From assembly GCA_965644295.1 (NCBI GenBank), contig CBFFRP010000407.1, positions 62,001 to 126,000 of the forward strand: a stretch of 64,000 nt of DNA, given 5' to 3'. The DNA is from Paraphysomonas bandaiensis. Lineage: Eukaryota > Chrysophyceae. The position numbers and the translations under genes were made by a program. Under the pieces are notes generated by a model. That model was not told the origin of the DNA and did not search any database. It saw nothing but the letters and a program-made list of their open reading frames with translations. Positions 19,236-30,987 of the stretch are shown piece by piece (position 1 is the first letter of the stretch; every line of letters begins with the position of its first letter).

Positions 19236-19336
19236 GTTATATTTAACCACGGACAATAAGGAGGCTATATCTTCCCGCGTTCAAAATTTTGAAGGTTAAA
19301 AATTGTATAGCCTATCCTCATATTGTTGAAATTCTA
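19236..19336 (+). repeat. R2-associated tail, left arm
   Basis: The segment TTTAACCACGGACAATAAGGAGGCTATATC...CAAAATTTTGA...TAGCCTATCCTCAT is present as an inverted, longer copy at 20195-20350. Together with R2 copies a and b it makes a composite inverted repeat. Confidence 0.7.
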
Positions 19337-19534
19337 ATCACTACAATGTATTGCTATTGTAGCTTACTTGCTGTAATAAGAAATACGTGTTCCCTTATTA
19401 AAATTATGTAAACAAATGAGAAAACAAAGAATTGTGTTTCAAATCAATGACAGCAACATAAGGAAATGTCATTAGGAAATGCTTGCAATATATTGTTATC
19501 CCCATTTTGTCTCAAAAATGCTTTTTTTTGACCT

Positions 19535-20090
19535 GATTCGGGCTCAACAGGGCGCTCATATCACCACCGGGCAAATATAGACATTCAACTTCAATATTTG
19601 GTTCAACAGAAGCTCACTTCTATCTTCATTATGATAATGACAGTCGAATGTACGTGATTTCATTATAGTACACAATTATAGAGAAACCACAATCAGGAGC
19701 CAAATATCAAGAGCAGATCACTAACTCCAAGTTATATTCCATCCTTCGACTGCTGTAGAAGATCATAATGAGGTCAGTGCAAGTGATCTGTCTTCATATC
19801 CAGGACTTCGAAACAACTTCAAGAACATTACAGGAGAGTTTAAGTACCATATCTGATGCTATATAGGTGGTTAGGAGCAGTGGCACCCAGTTCTTTCAGG
19901 GTTGGAGCCATATCGTGCTTCTCAGGATATTGTGTGTTTCGTATCATACACACATCTTTCGATCAGGTGCACTTGCAGAGGTAAAGCCTGCTGTATATAA
20001 ATGTGATGATGATGCTAATTAAGGCAATAAGAAGCCTCTCTTTCATCTTCAACTGTTTACATTTATCATCACACTTACAGTATACATATC
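19535..20090 (-). repeat. Dispersed repeat R2, copy b (inverted)
   Basis: On the minus strand it shows the same word order as copy a, from GTGTGATGATAAATGTAAAC to CCCTGTTGAGCCCG. It faces copy a across a ~300-bp AT-rich spacer, so a transcript through both could fold into a long imperfect hairpin. Confidence 0.85.
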
Positions 20091-20194
20091 ATTCATTTGA
20101 AACTATATGAGTTCTCATTTGTGTTATTAATGTTAATCAAGGAACATTTATTTCTTAATACAGCAAGCATGCTACAAATAGCTATACAATCTAA

Positions 20195-20350
20195 TATTAA
20201 CTTTTCAACGTCATGAGGATAAGCTACAATTTAACCTAGGGATAAGGAGTATCGTCCCTTGTCTAAATTTTAAAACTCGGGCTTTTCGCCCTCGTTTCAA
20301 AATTTTGAGCGCGGGACGATATAGCCTCCTTATTGCCCGTGGTTAAATAT
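20195..20350 (-). repeat. R2-associated tail, right arm, with internal hairpin
   Basis: Inverted counterpart of 19236-19336. It contains a nested hairpin at 20251-20320: outer arms ATCGTCCC/GGGACGAT, an AT-rich middle, and an inner stem around CTCGGGC/GCCCTCG with a TTTTC loop. Confidence 0.7.
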
Positions 20351-20455
20351 AACTATATCGCCCCCTGATTTGGACTATATAGACAAACTCAGTCAAAAGC
20401 CAATATTATCTTCCCGAATTTCAATAATAGCTACAATAAATATACCCCTATCACC

Positions 20456-21015
20456 CTATCACAGAAGGATACTAAGGGAAGCTGCAAGGAATTGAAATTC
20501 GTACATGTGATGATTAATTGTAGTCGCGAGATTCCTACTTCTTGTTGTCATTGGCATCATTATCACATTTGTGTACAGCACGCTTAACCTCTGCTAGTGC
20601 TACTGCTAGAATGATGTGTATATGATATGACACATATTCCTAAAAGCACGACACTGAAATGGCTGGCTGACATTGCTCTAATCACCTATAAAACATCAGA
20701 ACTGTAATATTCTTGAGGAAGTATTGTTTCGAAGTTTAGTTATAAAGAATAAAGATAGGTGCACTGTCAGCATCATGATCTTCTACACCAGGCGAAGGAT
20801 GGAATACAACTTGGAGTGTTTGATGATATGCTTGTGAAAGTTGACTCATCATTTTGGTTTCTCTTTAATTGTGTAATATAATGAGATCACATGCCACATA
20901 GATATGACTGTCAATATCGTACTAATTAAGATAGAAGAGAGCCCGAATATTGAAGTTGAATGACTATATTTTCCTGGTTATGATGTGAGCGTTCCGTTGA
21001 GCCCAATTCAGATCA
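20456..21015 (+). repeat. Dispersed repeat R2, copy c
   Basis: Direct copy starting near ACAGAAGGATACTAAGG, with AACCTCTGCTAGTGC, GCGAAGGATGGAATACAACTTGGAGTG, ATATGACTGTCAATATCG and TATTGAAGTTGAATGACTATA. It is more diverged than copies a and b. Confidence 0.8.
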
Positions 21016-21382
21016 AAAGATGATTTTGTGAGTCAATAATTTGAACTTTTGTGTACGATCCGCTAATAATAATGTCAATCTTGATAGATACGTTGCGCAC
21101 AACTCTATTTATTCTTGCAATTAGACTAACTGATTACTAGTTCCTTCGAACTACGTACGACTTAACTAACAGCAACCAGAAATTGTTTCTGTATATCACA
21201 ACCTGGGAATTAGCACCTTCACTGTGGAAGTACACAACACAACGCCTACCAATCAACAATACAAATAGGAGGAAATTCATGTACAGTTTCATGTAGCGAA
21301 CTCGTATCTGTACTACACCTATTGTCCTTGATATACACCACGAGATATACACAGCAACTTAAAAATATCGTGGGGCTGAGCA
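21016..21382. other. Region downstream of the RBR gene, no gene seen
   Basis: Between repeat R2-c and the stop codon of the RBR gene. No protein-like frame or RNA signature was found. Confidence 0.5.
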
Positions 21383-23678
21383 TTATGGGGTAGACTCCTT
21401 GACCCCACTATCAGAGAGAACTGAGAGCGATGTCGTAGAAGTGGCGGGATCAATGGACAATGATGACCCTCCGTCCATCATTGCGCTCAGCATAGAGTTC
21501 ATGAAACGTTCTGTAATTCTGCGAAGAATATAGTTCGGTTATATATATTTTTGTCCAACACAGCCACATATAGACATAATATTGTAACGGGGTATACCTT
21601 GTCAGATTAACCACATGTCCTCTATCAACTTCAGTGAGTCCAGGAGAATCAACTTCAGTCAGTTCAGACAAGCGTTCGGTATGTTTTTCGAGCATTTCCT
21701 GATGGTGTTCGTATAACTCCTTCTCCGCTGTGCGGAAATATATATAAAAATACGACATTGGATACTGTGATGCCATATGAAAGAATACATCTCCACATAT
21801 TATATTATATATAGAGCGCATGCAACTCAGTAACAGCGTGCATAGCATAGTAAGTACAATACATCGCGCATATATTACATATGTGCGTGACTGGTGCACA
21901 TACCAGTTCCGTCTTTTAAAAAGTGGCCTAAAACATAGGTATATTTCAGTACCCGCCTGCATTCGATCACCTAAATTGTAATTTTTATATATTATCATAT
22001 AAAAATCTATAGTCATAATATCAGAGTGATTATACAGCACTAAAAGAGTCCAATGCTCTGCACGTACACATTACTCTCAGTCCTACCTGTTCAACGGCTT
22101 GTTTCAAAAACTGTACATCAATCCATGCGCTACGCTCTGTTTCCTGCAGCTCTACCATTTTCTTCTCTGCGTTTTCTCGCTGCTTAGATGCAAATTTTAG
22201 AGCGCTATCATGGCCATGATAGCGTTGGTAATAGTGCAAGTATCTGTCAAAGTAATAAAAGCAATAAATTATGAAGGAAAACGTTGCGCAAGAAAACATC
22301 AGCTGATGTACTGAGTATCTTTAATACACAGCATTTCCTAGTACACGAACATGCATTACCTATCCAATTCGGCTTTCGCTTTTTCCACATTCTTGTCTTT
22401 GTTGGCACTGGGGTCATATTTATTGCACTTATAGTACCCTCCAGTATTTTGACCATGCTCTTCCCATCCACCCATGCAAATCCAGCAAAAGTCATACTTA
22501 CACATTCTGCACGTCATATGATTACATCCTTGGTTCTTTTCGATACGTGTGTTGCATTTCGGACATCGCTTTGTGTGCGCCAATATCCAGTTCGCTGTTT
22601 CAGATTCATTTTGACACTTTTCTTGCCACATGGCAAGGTGAGAACACGTTGCCGGGTCGTGGGCTTCACTACCGCATCTGAAGCAAAATGGCAATGAACA
22701 TGCACATCGGACAGTCGTTATTCCCGATCCTATCGCAATCTGTATCAAGCGGAGTTAAATTACTTTATAATAGTAGATATATAATCCGCTAATACGCACT
22801 TATACATCTACTTGAGCTCATTCAATACTACTATATCACAATAAGACATTAGTATTACCACAGTATATACATCACCTTCTCACATCCTGGGAAAGGACAC
22901 CACCTCATATTACTACTTGTTTCTATAAAATTTCTGGTGAGGTACATCAAGTACTTGTCATACACTTCGGCAGGGCAAAGAGCTTCCACCACAGATTTCG
23001 TAATGCTTTGCTTGCATTTATATTCCGGACAATGCGTACTCATGCAAGATGGTCCATCTTTTATTTGCGTGTTTAGATACGCGCCATAACATACCCTGTC
23101 GTCCAGTAATTCATTGTAGAAATGCAAGAGCACAAAAAGGTCAACAATATATAAAAACACGGGAAATGAATACATGAATATATACTCAAATGTAAAAATA
23201 ATATATACCTACAAAATCGATGTCCACAGTTCAGTCCATACACGTTGGCCAGGTCATGCTCATCGCCACAGATACGGCATATCAAAGTCGATTCAGCACT
23301 TTGAGGATTCGAAATGGCCTGCCCCGCCCCAGCATTAGATACAGCCTTTTCAGGATCCGAATAGTATCCATCAACCAAGCGTTCCTTGTTCCACTTGTAC
23401 TGTTGTAAAAGTACTTGTGCAATATCTTGACTGACACCAAGTAGGTTTGCGATTTCAGCAATAAACGATTCCATCATTGGATAAACTTCCTTATAATCTA
23501 GCAATTTAAAGCCTGTATTTCACTAGATATCAATGCGACATACATATAACCCGGGCATCTTACCCCCGTCAGGAATGTGGAATACATTCCCGGAATCCAT
23601 TGTAGTGACATCATCAGCATCAGAATAGACATATTCCTCATCCTCGTCCTCATAAACATACTCTTCATCATCAGACAT
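21383..23678 (-). CDS. Ariadne-type RBR E3 ubiquitin ligase
   Basis: Eight exons: 23678-23564, 23512-23209, 23095-22876, 22739-22360, 22243-22087, 21970-21904, 21727-21598, 21518-21383; about 502 aa. Order: an acidic N-terminus, a UBA-like segment (LLGVSQDIAQVLLQQYKW...), RING1 (CRICGDEHDLANVYGLNCGHRFC), the IBR (CACSLPFCFRCGSEAHDPATC), RING2 (RCPKCNTRIEKNQGCNHMTC) and the Ariadne domain (YQRYHGHDSALKFASK, SAWIDVQFLKQAVEQVIECRRVLKYTYV). The Cys of NHMTC is the position that carries the ubiquitin thioester in RBR ligases. In animals Ariadne proteins work with UBCH7 and neddylated cullin-RING ligases. All domains are in order and of usual length (human ARIH1 is 557 aa), so the gene looks functional. 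It is divergent from the ABCC gene. Confidence 0.93.
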
Positions 23679-24227
23679 TGTTCACAACTTCAAGGGCAAG
23701 AAATCAGAAAGAAAAAAATTGATTCCAATCTCAATTCACAACAATGTTGGAGTACTCAAGGTGTAATCCGCGCTTATGAACGACTGGAAGTATTTTATAT
23801 CATCCTCCCAGAATTCTTTCACGAATTCAATTCTTCCCAATTTTTTTTGTACCTCAATATCCCATTTCCACGCCCAAACCCCTTATTTCACCTGTTTAAC
23901 CCATTTCTATACCAACACAACTGTAAAACTTGGTGTTTCTACACTAACATTTCAGAAATCGGTGTTTTAGCACTTCAGGGAGCGTCATTGGTCATTGGTA
24001 CGGACATATCCATATCTACAAGCGTATACGCACGTATGATTATGCCCATATATTATGCTGCACAGTGTGCACTGCTGTCACGGATTTACCATATAAAAAG
24101 GACAGATTATGGATCTCACGTCCCGACATTAACTGGATATACATGAGATTAGAATCATGGTATGATTGTGTTCCAAATATAAGCCACTATTCGTATGGTG
24201 AGTGGATGATAGTGTGCCGCTGCGAAC
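23679..24227. promoter_or_regulatory. Shared 5' region of the RBR and ABCC genes
   Basis: 549 bp between divergent start codons. A TATA-box-like TATAAAAAG at 24092-24100 lies ~130 bp before the ABCC start codon. Nothing comparable is clear on the RBR side. Confidence 0.5.
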
Positions 24228-27200
24228 ATGAAGTACGAAGCTTTGGACGAGGAAAAGAATTCTGAGCACCCTGAAACTCTATCGTGGCCATGGTTTCGAA
24301 TTATGGTGAATTGGATTACTCCTCTCATCAACACTGCATCAAATAGATCTTTACGAGAAGATGATTTGTGGCCCGTGTCTGATGCCTGTGATGTTGCTGT
24401 GAATGCCAATAAACTTGCGGTGGCATGGCAACATGAAATTATTCTTGCGAAAACTAATTCTAGACCTCCACACCTTTCGCGTGTCATTTTTCTTGTTTAT
24501 TTCCGAGAATTTATTGTGAGCGGAGTATCTATACTCGGCTTCACAATTCTTCAGTTGATGCAGCCGTTTCTAATTGGCCAACTGATAGATTATGTTTCTT
24601 CTACTACAGATGAAAGCATAGCTGTCGGTATTTTTTGGGCCTCTATATTAAGTGTTGTGGCATTCCTGTCTTCCTCTAGCTTAGTTTATACTTTTTATAC
24701 TACCCGTAGACTAGGTCTTTCTCTCAGAGGAGCGGTTATGATGAACGTATATTCTCACGCCCTGCAGTTAACGAATGCATCAAAAGCGAAGAACGACATT
24801 GGGACAACCACAAACTTGATGTCTGTTGATGCTGATAAACTTCAGTTAGCTGTCCAGTTTCTGCATTTTTTGTGGTAAGTAATGTTTGATGTATCCCGCC
24901 TAGATATACCGAATCACTTCCGTCGGATTATATTATATCGCACAGATGACGATAAGTGTTGTTGTGTGCTTTGCTCATGTATTGATTCGCCTGCTAAGAT
25001 ATTGTAGCTGAGCTTTACTACAGGCAGGCTCCTCTTATTGTGGCCATTGCCATGACAATCCTTGGTGTCACTATCGGTCCCGTGCCAGCTGTGGTTGGTA
25101 CTGTTTTTGTGTGTGCATACTTCACGTTGCAGCGACACACTGCTCAGTCGATAGGCGCCAAACGCAGAGAGATGGTGCAAAATATGGACCAGAGAGTTAG
25201 CCTTACAAGCGAGACTCTGCAAGCCATACGGGCCATCAAAGTAAGGAGTTCTTTGGATATGAACTACAGCATGCAATCACGTTGTTGTGTCAGATATATG
25301 CGTGGGAAAACTCTATTTCATCTCGCGTGATGGATACCCGAAAGCACGAAGTCGAAAAGCTAACGCAATACTTGCAGTTTAATGCTAGACTTCGTGACTT
25401 GAATTTTTTATCACCACCGTTTACTGCGTTTGTCGTACTCTTAACAATTGCAATACTGATGTTAAACTCCAGTTCTGATAACTCACCTTCTAAGTTGACA
25501 ACGGCGAAAGCTTTGTCGGTTCTAGCTCACCTCAATGTAATGAGATTCCCATTGAATCTGCTCTCACAAGCATTAAAGTTTTTAGCCGACGGCAAAGTGT
25601 CGTTGCATAGACTGACCACCTTCTTTTTGTTGCCGACGCTACCTATGGGCTCCTCATCGTCAGTGTTAAAGGATGGTGAGGAAATGCATATTAAGTTAAA
25701 CCATGCAACGTTTTGCTGGGAAGATACACCATGCCCATGTGATGCGATAGACGGAACTCATATTTCGTGTTATCGGTGTAATGACACGGTGACTAGATCT
25801 TCCAAAGTAGATATTAACAACCCCTTGCATTCCATGTCATTTTATTTGCATGATGTTAACCTTGAGGTGGCCCCTGGTGAGCTTGTTGCTATTATTGGCT
25901 CCGTCGGAAGCGGAAAAAGCACTCTTATTTCCTCTATTTTGGGCGAAGTTCCTTTGGTATCCGGCACTCGTATGGTCAAAGGAAGGATTGCCTATGCTGC
26001 CCAGACTCCCTGGATACAAAATTTGACTGTCAGAGACAAGTATGAATAACAACCTATATGGTGTTCTTCCTGCACTGCTGTGTGGTTTTCTCACGATCTG
26101 TATCCAACACTTCGTATTATACTAGAGTAGACGCACAGTACATGTGATATAGCTTACGTTGATCTGTTTCCTAGTTGTCTGATATCAGTTGTCATGAATA
26201 GTATCTTATTCGGAGTGGACTACGCCGCTGCGATGCCTACGTATCACAAGTGCCTCGAACACTCTGCGCTCCTTCCCGACCTTTCGGCGCTTCCCTTTGG
26301 TGACCTGACTGAGATAGGAGAGAGGGGAATCAATTTGTCCGGAGGACAGAAGGTATGATACCATGTATACGGCACCCAACGGAGTGGGTATATTATGGAT
26401 GGTACCCGATGATTTTCACTAGGTAGTTACAATAATTGATAGAAGTAATGTATAATACATTTATGATCCCGTTTGCTCTGGTGCGTGAATCGGTATTAAT
26501 ATGACAACGTAGGCGCGTGTGTCCTTTTGCAGAGTTCTTGTAGCGTCAGAGTATGCGGATATTATAATCATGGACGACCCATTTACTGCTGTGGATGGTG
26601 CCACTGGAAACTGGATGTTTAACAATGGTGTACTAGAGGGTTTGAAATGTAAAACCCGTATACTTGTACTTAACTCGCATATGCATCTACTGAGTGCTTG
26701 CGATCGCGTTGTTATCTTAGAGAAGGGGAGGGTGGTAGCATGTGACACCCCCGTAAACCTAAGCATGAGTCATGGAGATATCTACAGCAATGCGATAGGC
26801 GCCAGTCGAAGTGAATGCATTCCGGAAGAAACAACAAGTGACTGGCTAGACGCGACTGAGGGTTTGTCACAGTGTGATAGTGATTTTTCTGTTCATTCGT
26901 CACACGAAAGGCGTAGCCGCCGAGGTCTATCAGCTGGTATATTTTGTCTTCTATATCTGCTTTTTTCTTTTACGTATCGATACGACTTTGAAATTTGTTG
27001 TAGGGAGTTTAGATGGGAGCCTGTCGCGTTGCTCTTCTCATTCATGTGGCAATAATGACCACACATCTGCAAAGGAGCCTGTCTCGCAAATAATGGAGGG
27101 TCGCCTTGTTGTCGATGAGAACAGGGCCGAAGGAGTAGTCACGTTGTCAACATTTTTGTGTTACTTTGGGGCGAGCTATTGGACTACCGACGCAGACGAT

Positions 27201-29744
27201 GCTACATTGAAGACTGCATCTCTGTCTAGCGTAATAGTGTGCTTGCTTGTCATAATTATGTTTGCAGTCACTCAGTTTGTTCGTGTCCTGATTGATTTAG
27301 CGTTGCTTGAATGGACTTCCGAGAGTGGGAAAATGTCATCGAAATATTTTAAATTTTACTTGGTGTGCCTTGGTTGTGTGGTTGTATGTGTTTTTCTTCG
27401 CTCTAAAATACTGGCTTTCTTTGCGGTGAGGTCTTCAAGAAACATGCATAATATGTTATTTTTGAGAGTAATCCGCGCCCCCATTCCCACATTTTTTGAT
27501 GTACAGACCATGGGGAGCGTGTTGAATCGCTTCGCCAAAGACATGGAGACTGTTGATGTCAACATTCCAGAATATTTATATATGACACTGCTGCAATTAT
27601 TTATCTTGCTATCGGTATTAGTACTCTGCGTGTGGTCGATACCAGTGCTTTTAGTGATAGTTATTCCTCTGCTCATTGGGTTGGGACTGGTCGGATATAA
27701 ATTTTCTTGTGTATCAAGAGATTTAAAACGCATGGAGGCGATGTAAGTGAATTATTAAGCTGCTCGACGTGTGGATGGTATCAATTCCAAACTCTTCTGT
27801 AGCGCGCTATAATATTGTGTATATCGTGTGTGCGTTAAATTTTTATATGAAAAAATTGCTGTGACTTTTTCATGAGATCACTCTTTATTTATAATAGATC
27901 AAGGACTCCAGTTTACACCTCTTTCTCTGAGACTCTCGTCGGAATTGAGACAGTTCGTGCTTTTCATGCTGGGAAAAGGTTCTGTAGGGAACACAAGAAA
28001 CGAATGGACAGAAATCAACAACTGCAATTTCATATTGTCATGACTCAGACGTGGCTGACATGCAGGATGGTATGATTGATGTCGTCACATTTTCATTCAA
28101 CCTTACAATTCATGCTATTGTTTTTCATTGTATCGATCGTATCGTACGGTGCCGCAATGCGTTGATGGAAATGATATGCCTAATTTTTTGCTTCATAGTT
28201 GCGATTCTAATAGGATGTGTCACAGGAGTTTGGGGGTTGCATGATTCTGGCCAGCATAAGCCTCCTGGCCGTGATCGCTAAGACATTTGTTGAGAATATC
28301 TCAACTGTTCATATAGGTTTGGCACTGGTTTACACTCTCCAGTTAACAGCGGTAATTTACATTATTCGAAGTGATATTCGTTTGTTTACATGTGGCGTGC
28401 AGATGCTTCAGAGAAATGTACAGCTACTTATCGATCTTCAAACGCACTTTACCTCTGTTGGTGAGTAACATACAATAGAGCAATCATGCCATGAGAAAAT
28501 GAAATGCCATAGTACTGTATAAAGTTTTATAGTATAGTGTACTAATGTGTTGCGCCTCTTGTTCTAGAGAGGATACTGGACTATGCTGACATCCCTCAAG
28601 AACAAACTGTAGTGACCGTGCATTCTTATGATCTGTGCTCTTCTGTAAAGAGTGACAGTAAGTCTACTGTTTCGCGTAATGTAGAGCTAATAGAGAAATG
28701 GCCTATCGATGGCAGTATTGTTTTTGATAATGTGTGGATGAGGTATCGCGAGTCTACACCAGCTGTACTGAAGGGAATCTCCTTTAGTGTAGTTGGAGGT
28801 CACAGGGTAGGTTGTACATGACTGTACTGCTTCACAAAGATGTATTTCTTATTACCTGATGTTTTATCTGTATAGGTGGGTGTATGTGGTCGCACAGGTG
28901 CGGGTAAAAGCAGCATTATGCAGACCTTGTTTCGCATTGTGGAATTGTCTGCGGGTACCATTCGAATTGACGGAAAGGATATCAGTGGCATCCCGCTGCA
29001 TATTTTGAGGTCGAGATTAGCTATCATTCCTCAAGTATGTATGCACGTATGCGTTATTTAGCACTTATTCTAACTGGGAACGTACTTCCAGGATCCAGTC
29101 ATATTTGTCGGAACTATACGCTTTCAATTGGATCCCATTGGGACACATGACGATATTGCGTTATGGGACGTTTTAGATAAAGTAAACTTGGCCGCTACTG
29201 TAAAGGCACTGCCACTTGGTTTGTACGATCCTTTACTAGAGAACGGTGAAAATTTGAGTCAGGGTCAAAAACAGCTACTCTGTATTGCAAGAGCTTTGTT
29301 ACGCAGAGCGAGAATATTGGTTATGGTACGCTTCAGTGTTTTATACTGACATTATTGATTAATTCAAATGTACATGTGGTTATCTATAGTTGCTTGTAAC
29401 ACTAATCTATGGTTTGCAGGATGAGGCTACAAGCGCTGTTGATCCTAATACAGATTCTCTCATTCAGAGTGTTCTCAGAGAAGTCGCGCAGAAACAAGGC
29501 ACCACTGTGCTTACAATCGCCCACAGGTAGCAATTCTGCCATACAGAAATCGATAGCAGTGCTCTTTTTTAACTGTATTCGCAGACTACATACAGTACTG
29601 GATTTCGATATGATTCTTGTTTTAGATTCTGGAAAGGTCGTGGAGTACGACTCACCCGATCACCTTCTAAGAAACAAAAACTCTGAGTTTTCCAAGATGA
29701 TGGCACATTATGAGACTATGAAGGACAAAGAAATGAATAGATAA
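24228..29744 (+). CDS. ABC transporter subfamily C (MRP-type, without TMD0)
   Basis: Thirteen exons: 24228-24874, 25024-25240, 25294-26039, 26202-26352, 26513-26936, 27004-27742, 27898-28069, 28226-28460, 28568-28806, 28876-29034, 29092-29325, 29420-29526, 29585-29744; about 1,409 aa. Layout TMD1-NBD1-TMD2-NBD2. NBD1 has Walker [10 protein letters not shown] (~489), signature LSGGQK (~585) and Walker B IIIMDDP with Asp in place of the catalytic Glu. NBD2 has GRTGAGKSS (~1194), signature LSQGQKQ (~1297) and Walker [13 protein letters not shown] (~1320) with the Glu. This asymmetry, with a degenerate NBD1 site, is usual in subfamily C. The protein starts at the lasso/L0 region ([13 protein letters not shown]), so it is a short MRP like ABCC4, without the five-helix TMD0. 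ABCC pumps export organic anions and conjugates; the substrate here is unknown. Confidence 0.93.
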
Positions 29745-29902
29745 CGACGATCGATGATAGATGATAGATTTGTGGCTGTAGCAGTACTGAACTATAAGTT
29801 CTCTACGTCGTAATATTTTTATGTTTCGAAAAGCGTTATCACGAAGGGGTAGTTAAACTGAGAAGATCACAATCACTATAGTACTCCACCACTTTGTCGA
29901 GG

Positions 29903-30150
29903 TGAATGTCTTATTATTAGCAATAGGCGCAATGTCAGAACTAATGTAGCAAAACAATTTAACTAATTAGTGCCTAACTCTGATATCCTACTATTTGGCG
30001 CTATGAAAGCTGCTTGTGAATTTCCGCAAGCACCAAGGTGCAACCACTTTCGCCCTTGAGATGGGCCCATTCCCGGTTTCCCGGATGCCTGCTTATTCGT
30101 CGAGGCCCAAAAACGTCTACACAAGAAGAGTGACACTTATTAGTGTCCCT
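29903..30150 (+). repeat. Dispersed repeat R1, copy B
   Basis: From GTGAATGTCTTATTATTAGC to TTAGTGTCCCT. It shares TAGCAATAGGCG, CTAACTCTGATATCCTACTAT, GCTGCTTGTG...CGCAAGCACCAAGGTGC, GGCCCAAAAACGTCTACACAAG and GTGACACTTATTAGTGTCCC with the other copies. It lacks the 3' part that carries the palindrome. Confidence 0.75.
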
Positions 30151-30491
30151 TCTCTTATCATTCATGGCCATTTACTAAGTCTAGTCACTGCTTTATGTTT
30201 AATGTACTACAGTTGTCAGCTCCAGAATACTAACCCAACGATATGTTCTCAGTACCTACCGCAATCTGAGGATGAGATATATGGAGGGCTCAGTTACGGA
30301 AGGAGATTACCTTTTATTATTACTTCCTACACAACCCTCATTCATTTCATTGTACCCCATACTGCCTGCTGAAAACTAGAATTTACAAATTAACTACACA
30401 ACAATCCGTTGCTGTCAAGTTAATTACGAAATAACGGTAAGGAAAGTAGATGTGGTACAGTCTTTGAAGACACCAAATCAACGAAGAAAGA
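30151..30491. other. Stretch between R1-B and Copia-2, no gene seen
   Basis: No protein-like frame. It ends with the left target duplication AAAGA (30487-30491) of Copia-2. Confidence 0.5.
30487..30491. repeat. Target-site duplication of Copia-2 (AAAGA), left
   Basis: AAAGA directly before the LTR at 30492. The same five bases follow the other LTR at 35956-35960. Confidence 0.9.
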
Positions 30492-30843
30492 TGTTAACAA
30501 TAGACATTTCACTGAAGTTAACTTTGCTCTACGCGTAAACCGTAACCTTGCTGTTGAACACAATGCACTTTCCAGTAAGAAATTATGATTATTATTCTGA
30601 ACACTTCACTACATATTCGTGTAACATATGTTGAAACATCTGTTCTTATAGCAACATCTGTTTATCATATGTTCATCAGTCAGTTCTATATCTTGTATAG
30701 TCACACATCAGTAACTGAATTTAATTCCTTTGTAACTACTATAATCACCCGTTACACCTATGAGTTGACTTTACCTATAATTGCACACTGTTAACTCACT
30801 TCAATTGCACAATATATATCACATCATATTGCAGAACTCAACA
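30492..30843 (-). repeat. Copia-2 3' LTR
   Basis: 352 bp, TGTTAACA at the left end and CTCAACA at the right end on the plus strand. It is nearly the same as 35607-35955. Confidence 0.95.
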
Positions 30844-30852
30844 CTCCCACTC
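30844..30852 (-). promoter_or_regulatory. Copia-2 polypurine tract
   Basis: GAGTGGGAG on the minus strand, directly before the 3' LTR. Confidence 0.75.
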
Positions 30853-30987
30853 AATTGGATGTAGTTAACCATTCTAAAATTTGTGAAGAACATTGCTATC
30901 GGATACGCAACCACCGAACCTCATAGGACACTGGTGGACGTATGACTCCGCTGGTATAGCTAGCTCCCACCATTCATTCACCTCTAT

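Noticed and set aside
18531-21382. Non-coding RNA gene or tRNA in the R2 cluster
   Set aside because: No tRNA arms (such as a T-arm GTTCGANTC) or other RNA signature were found. The structure is explained by inverted repeats.
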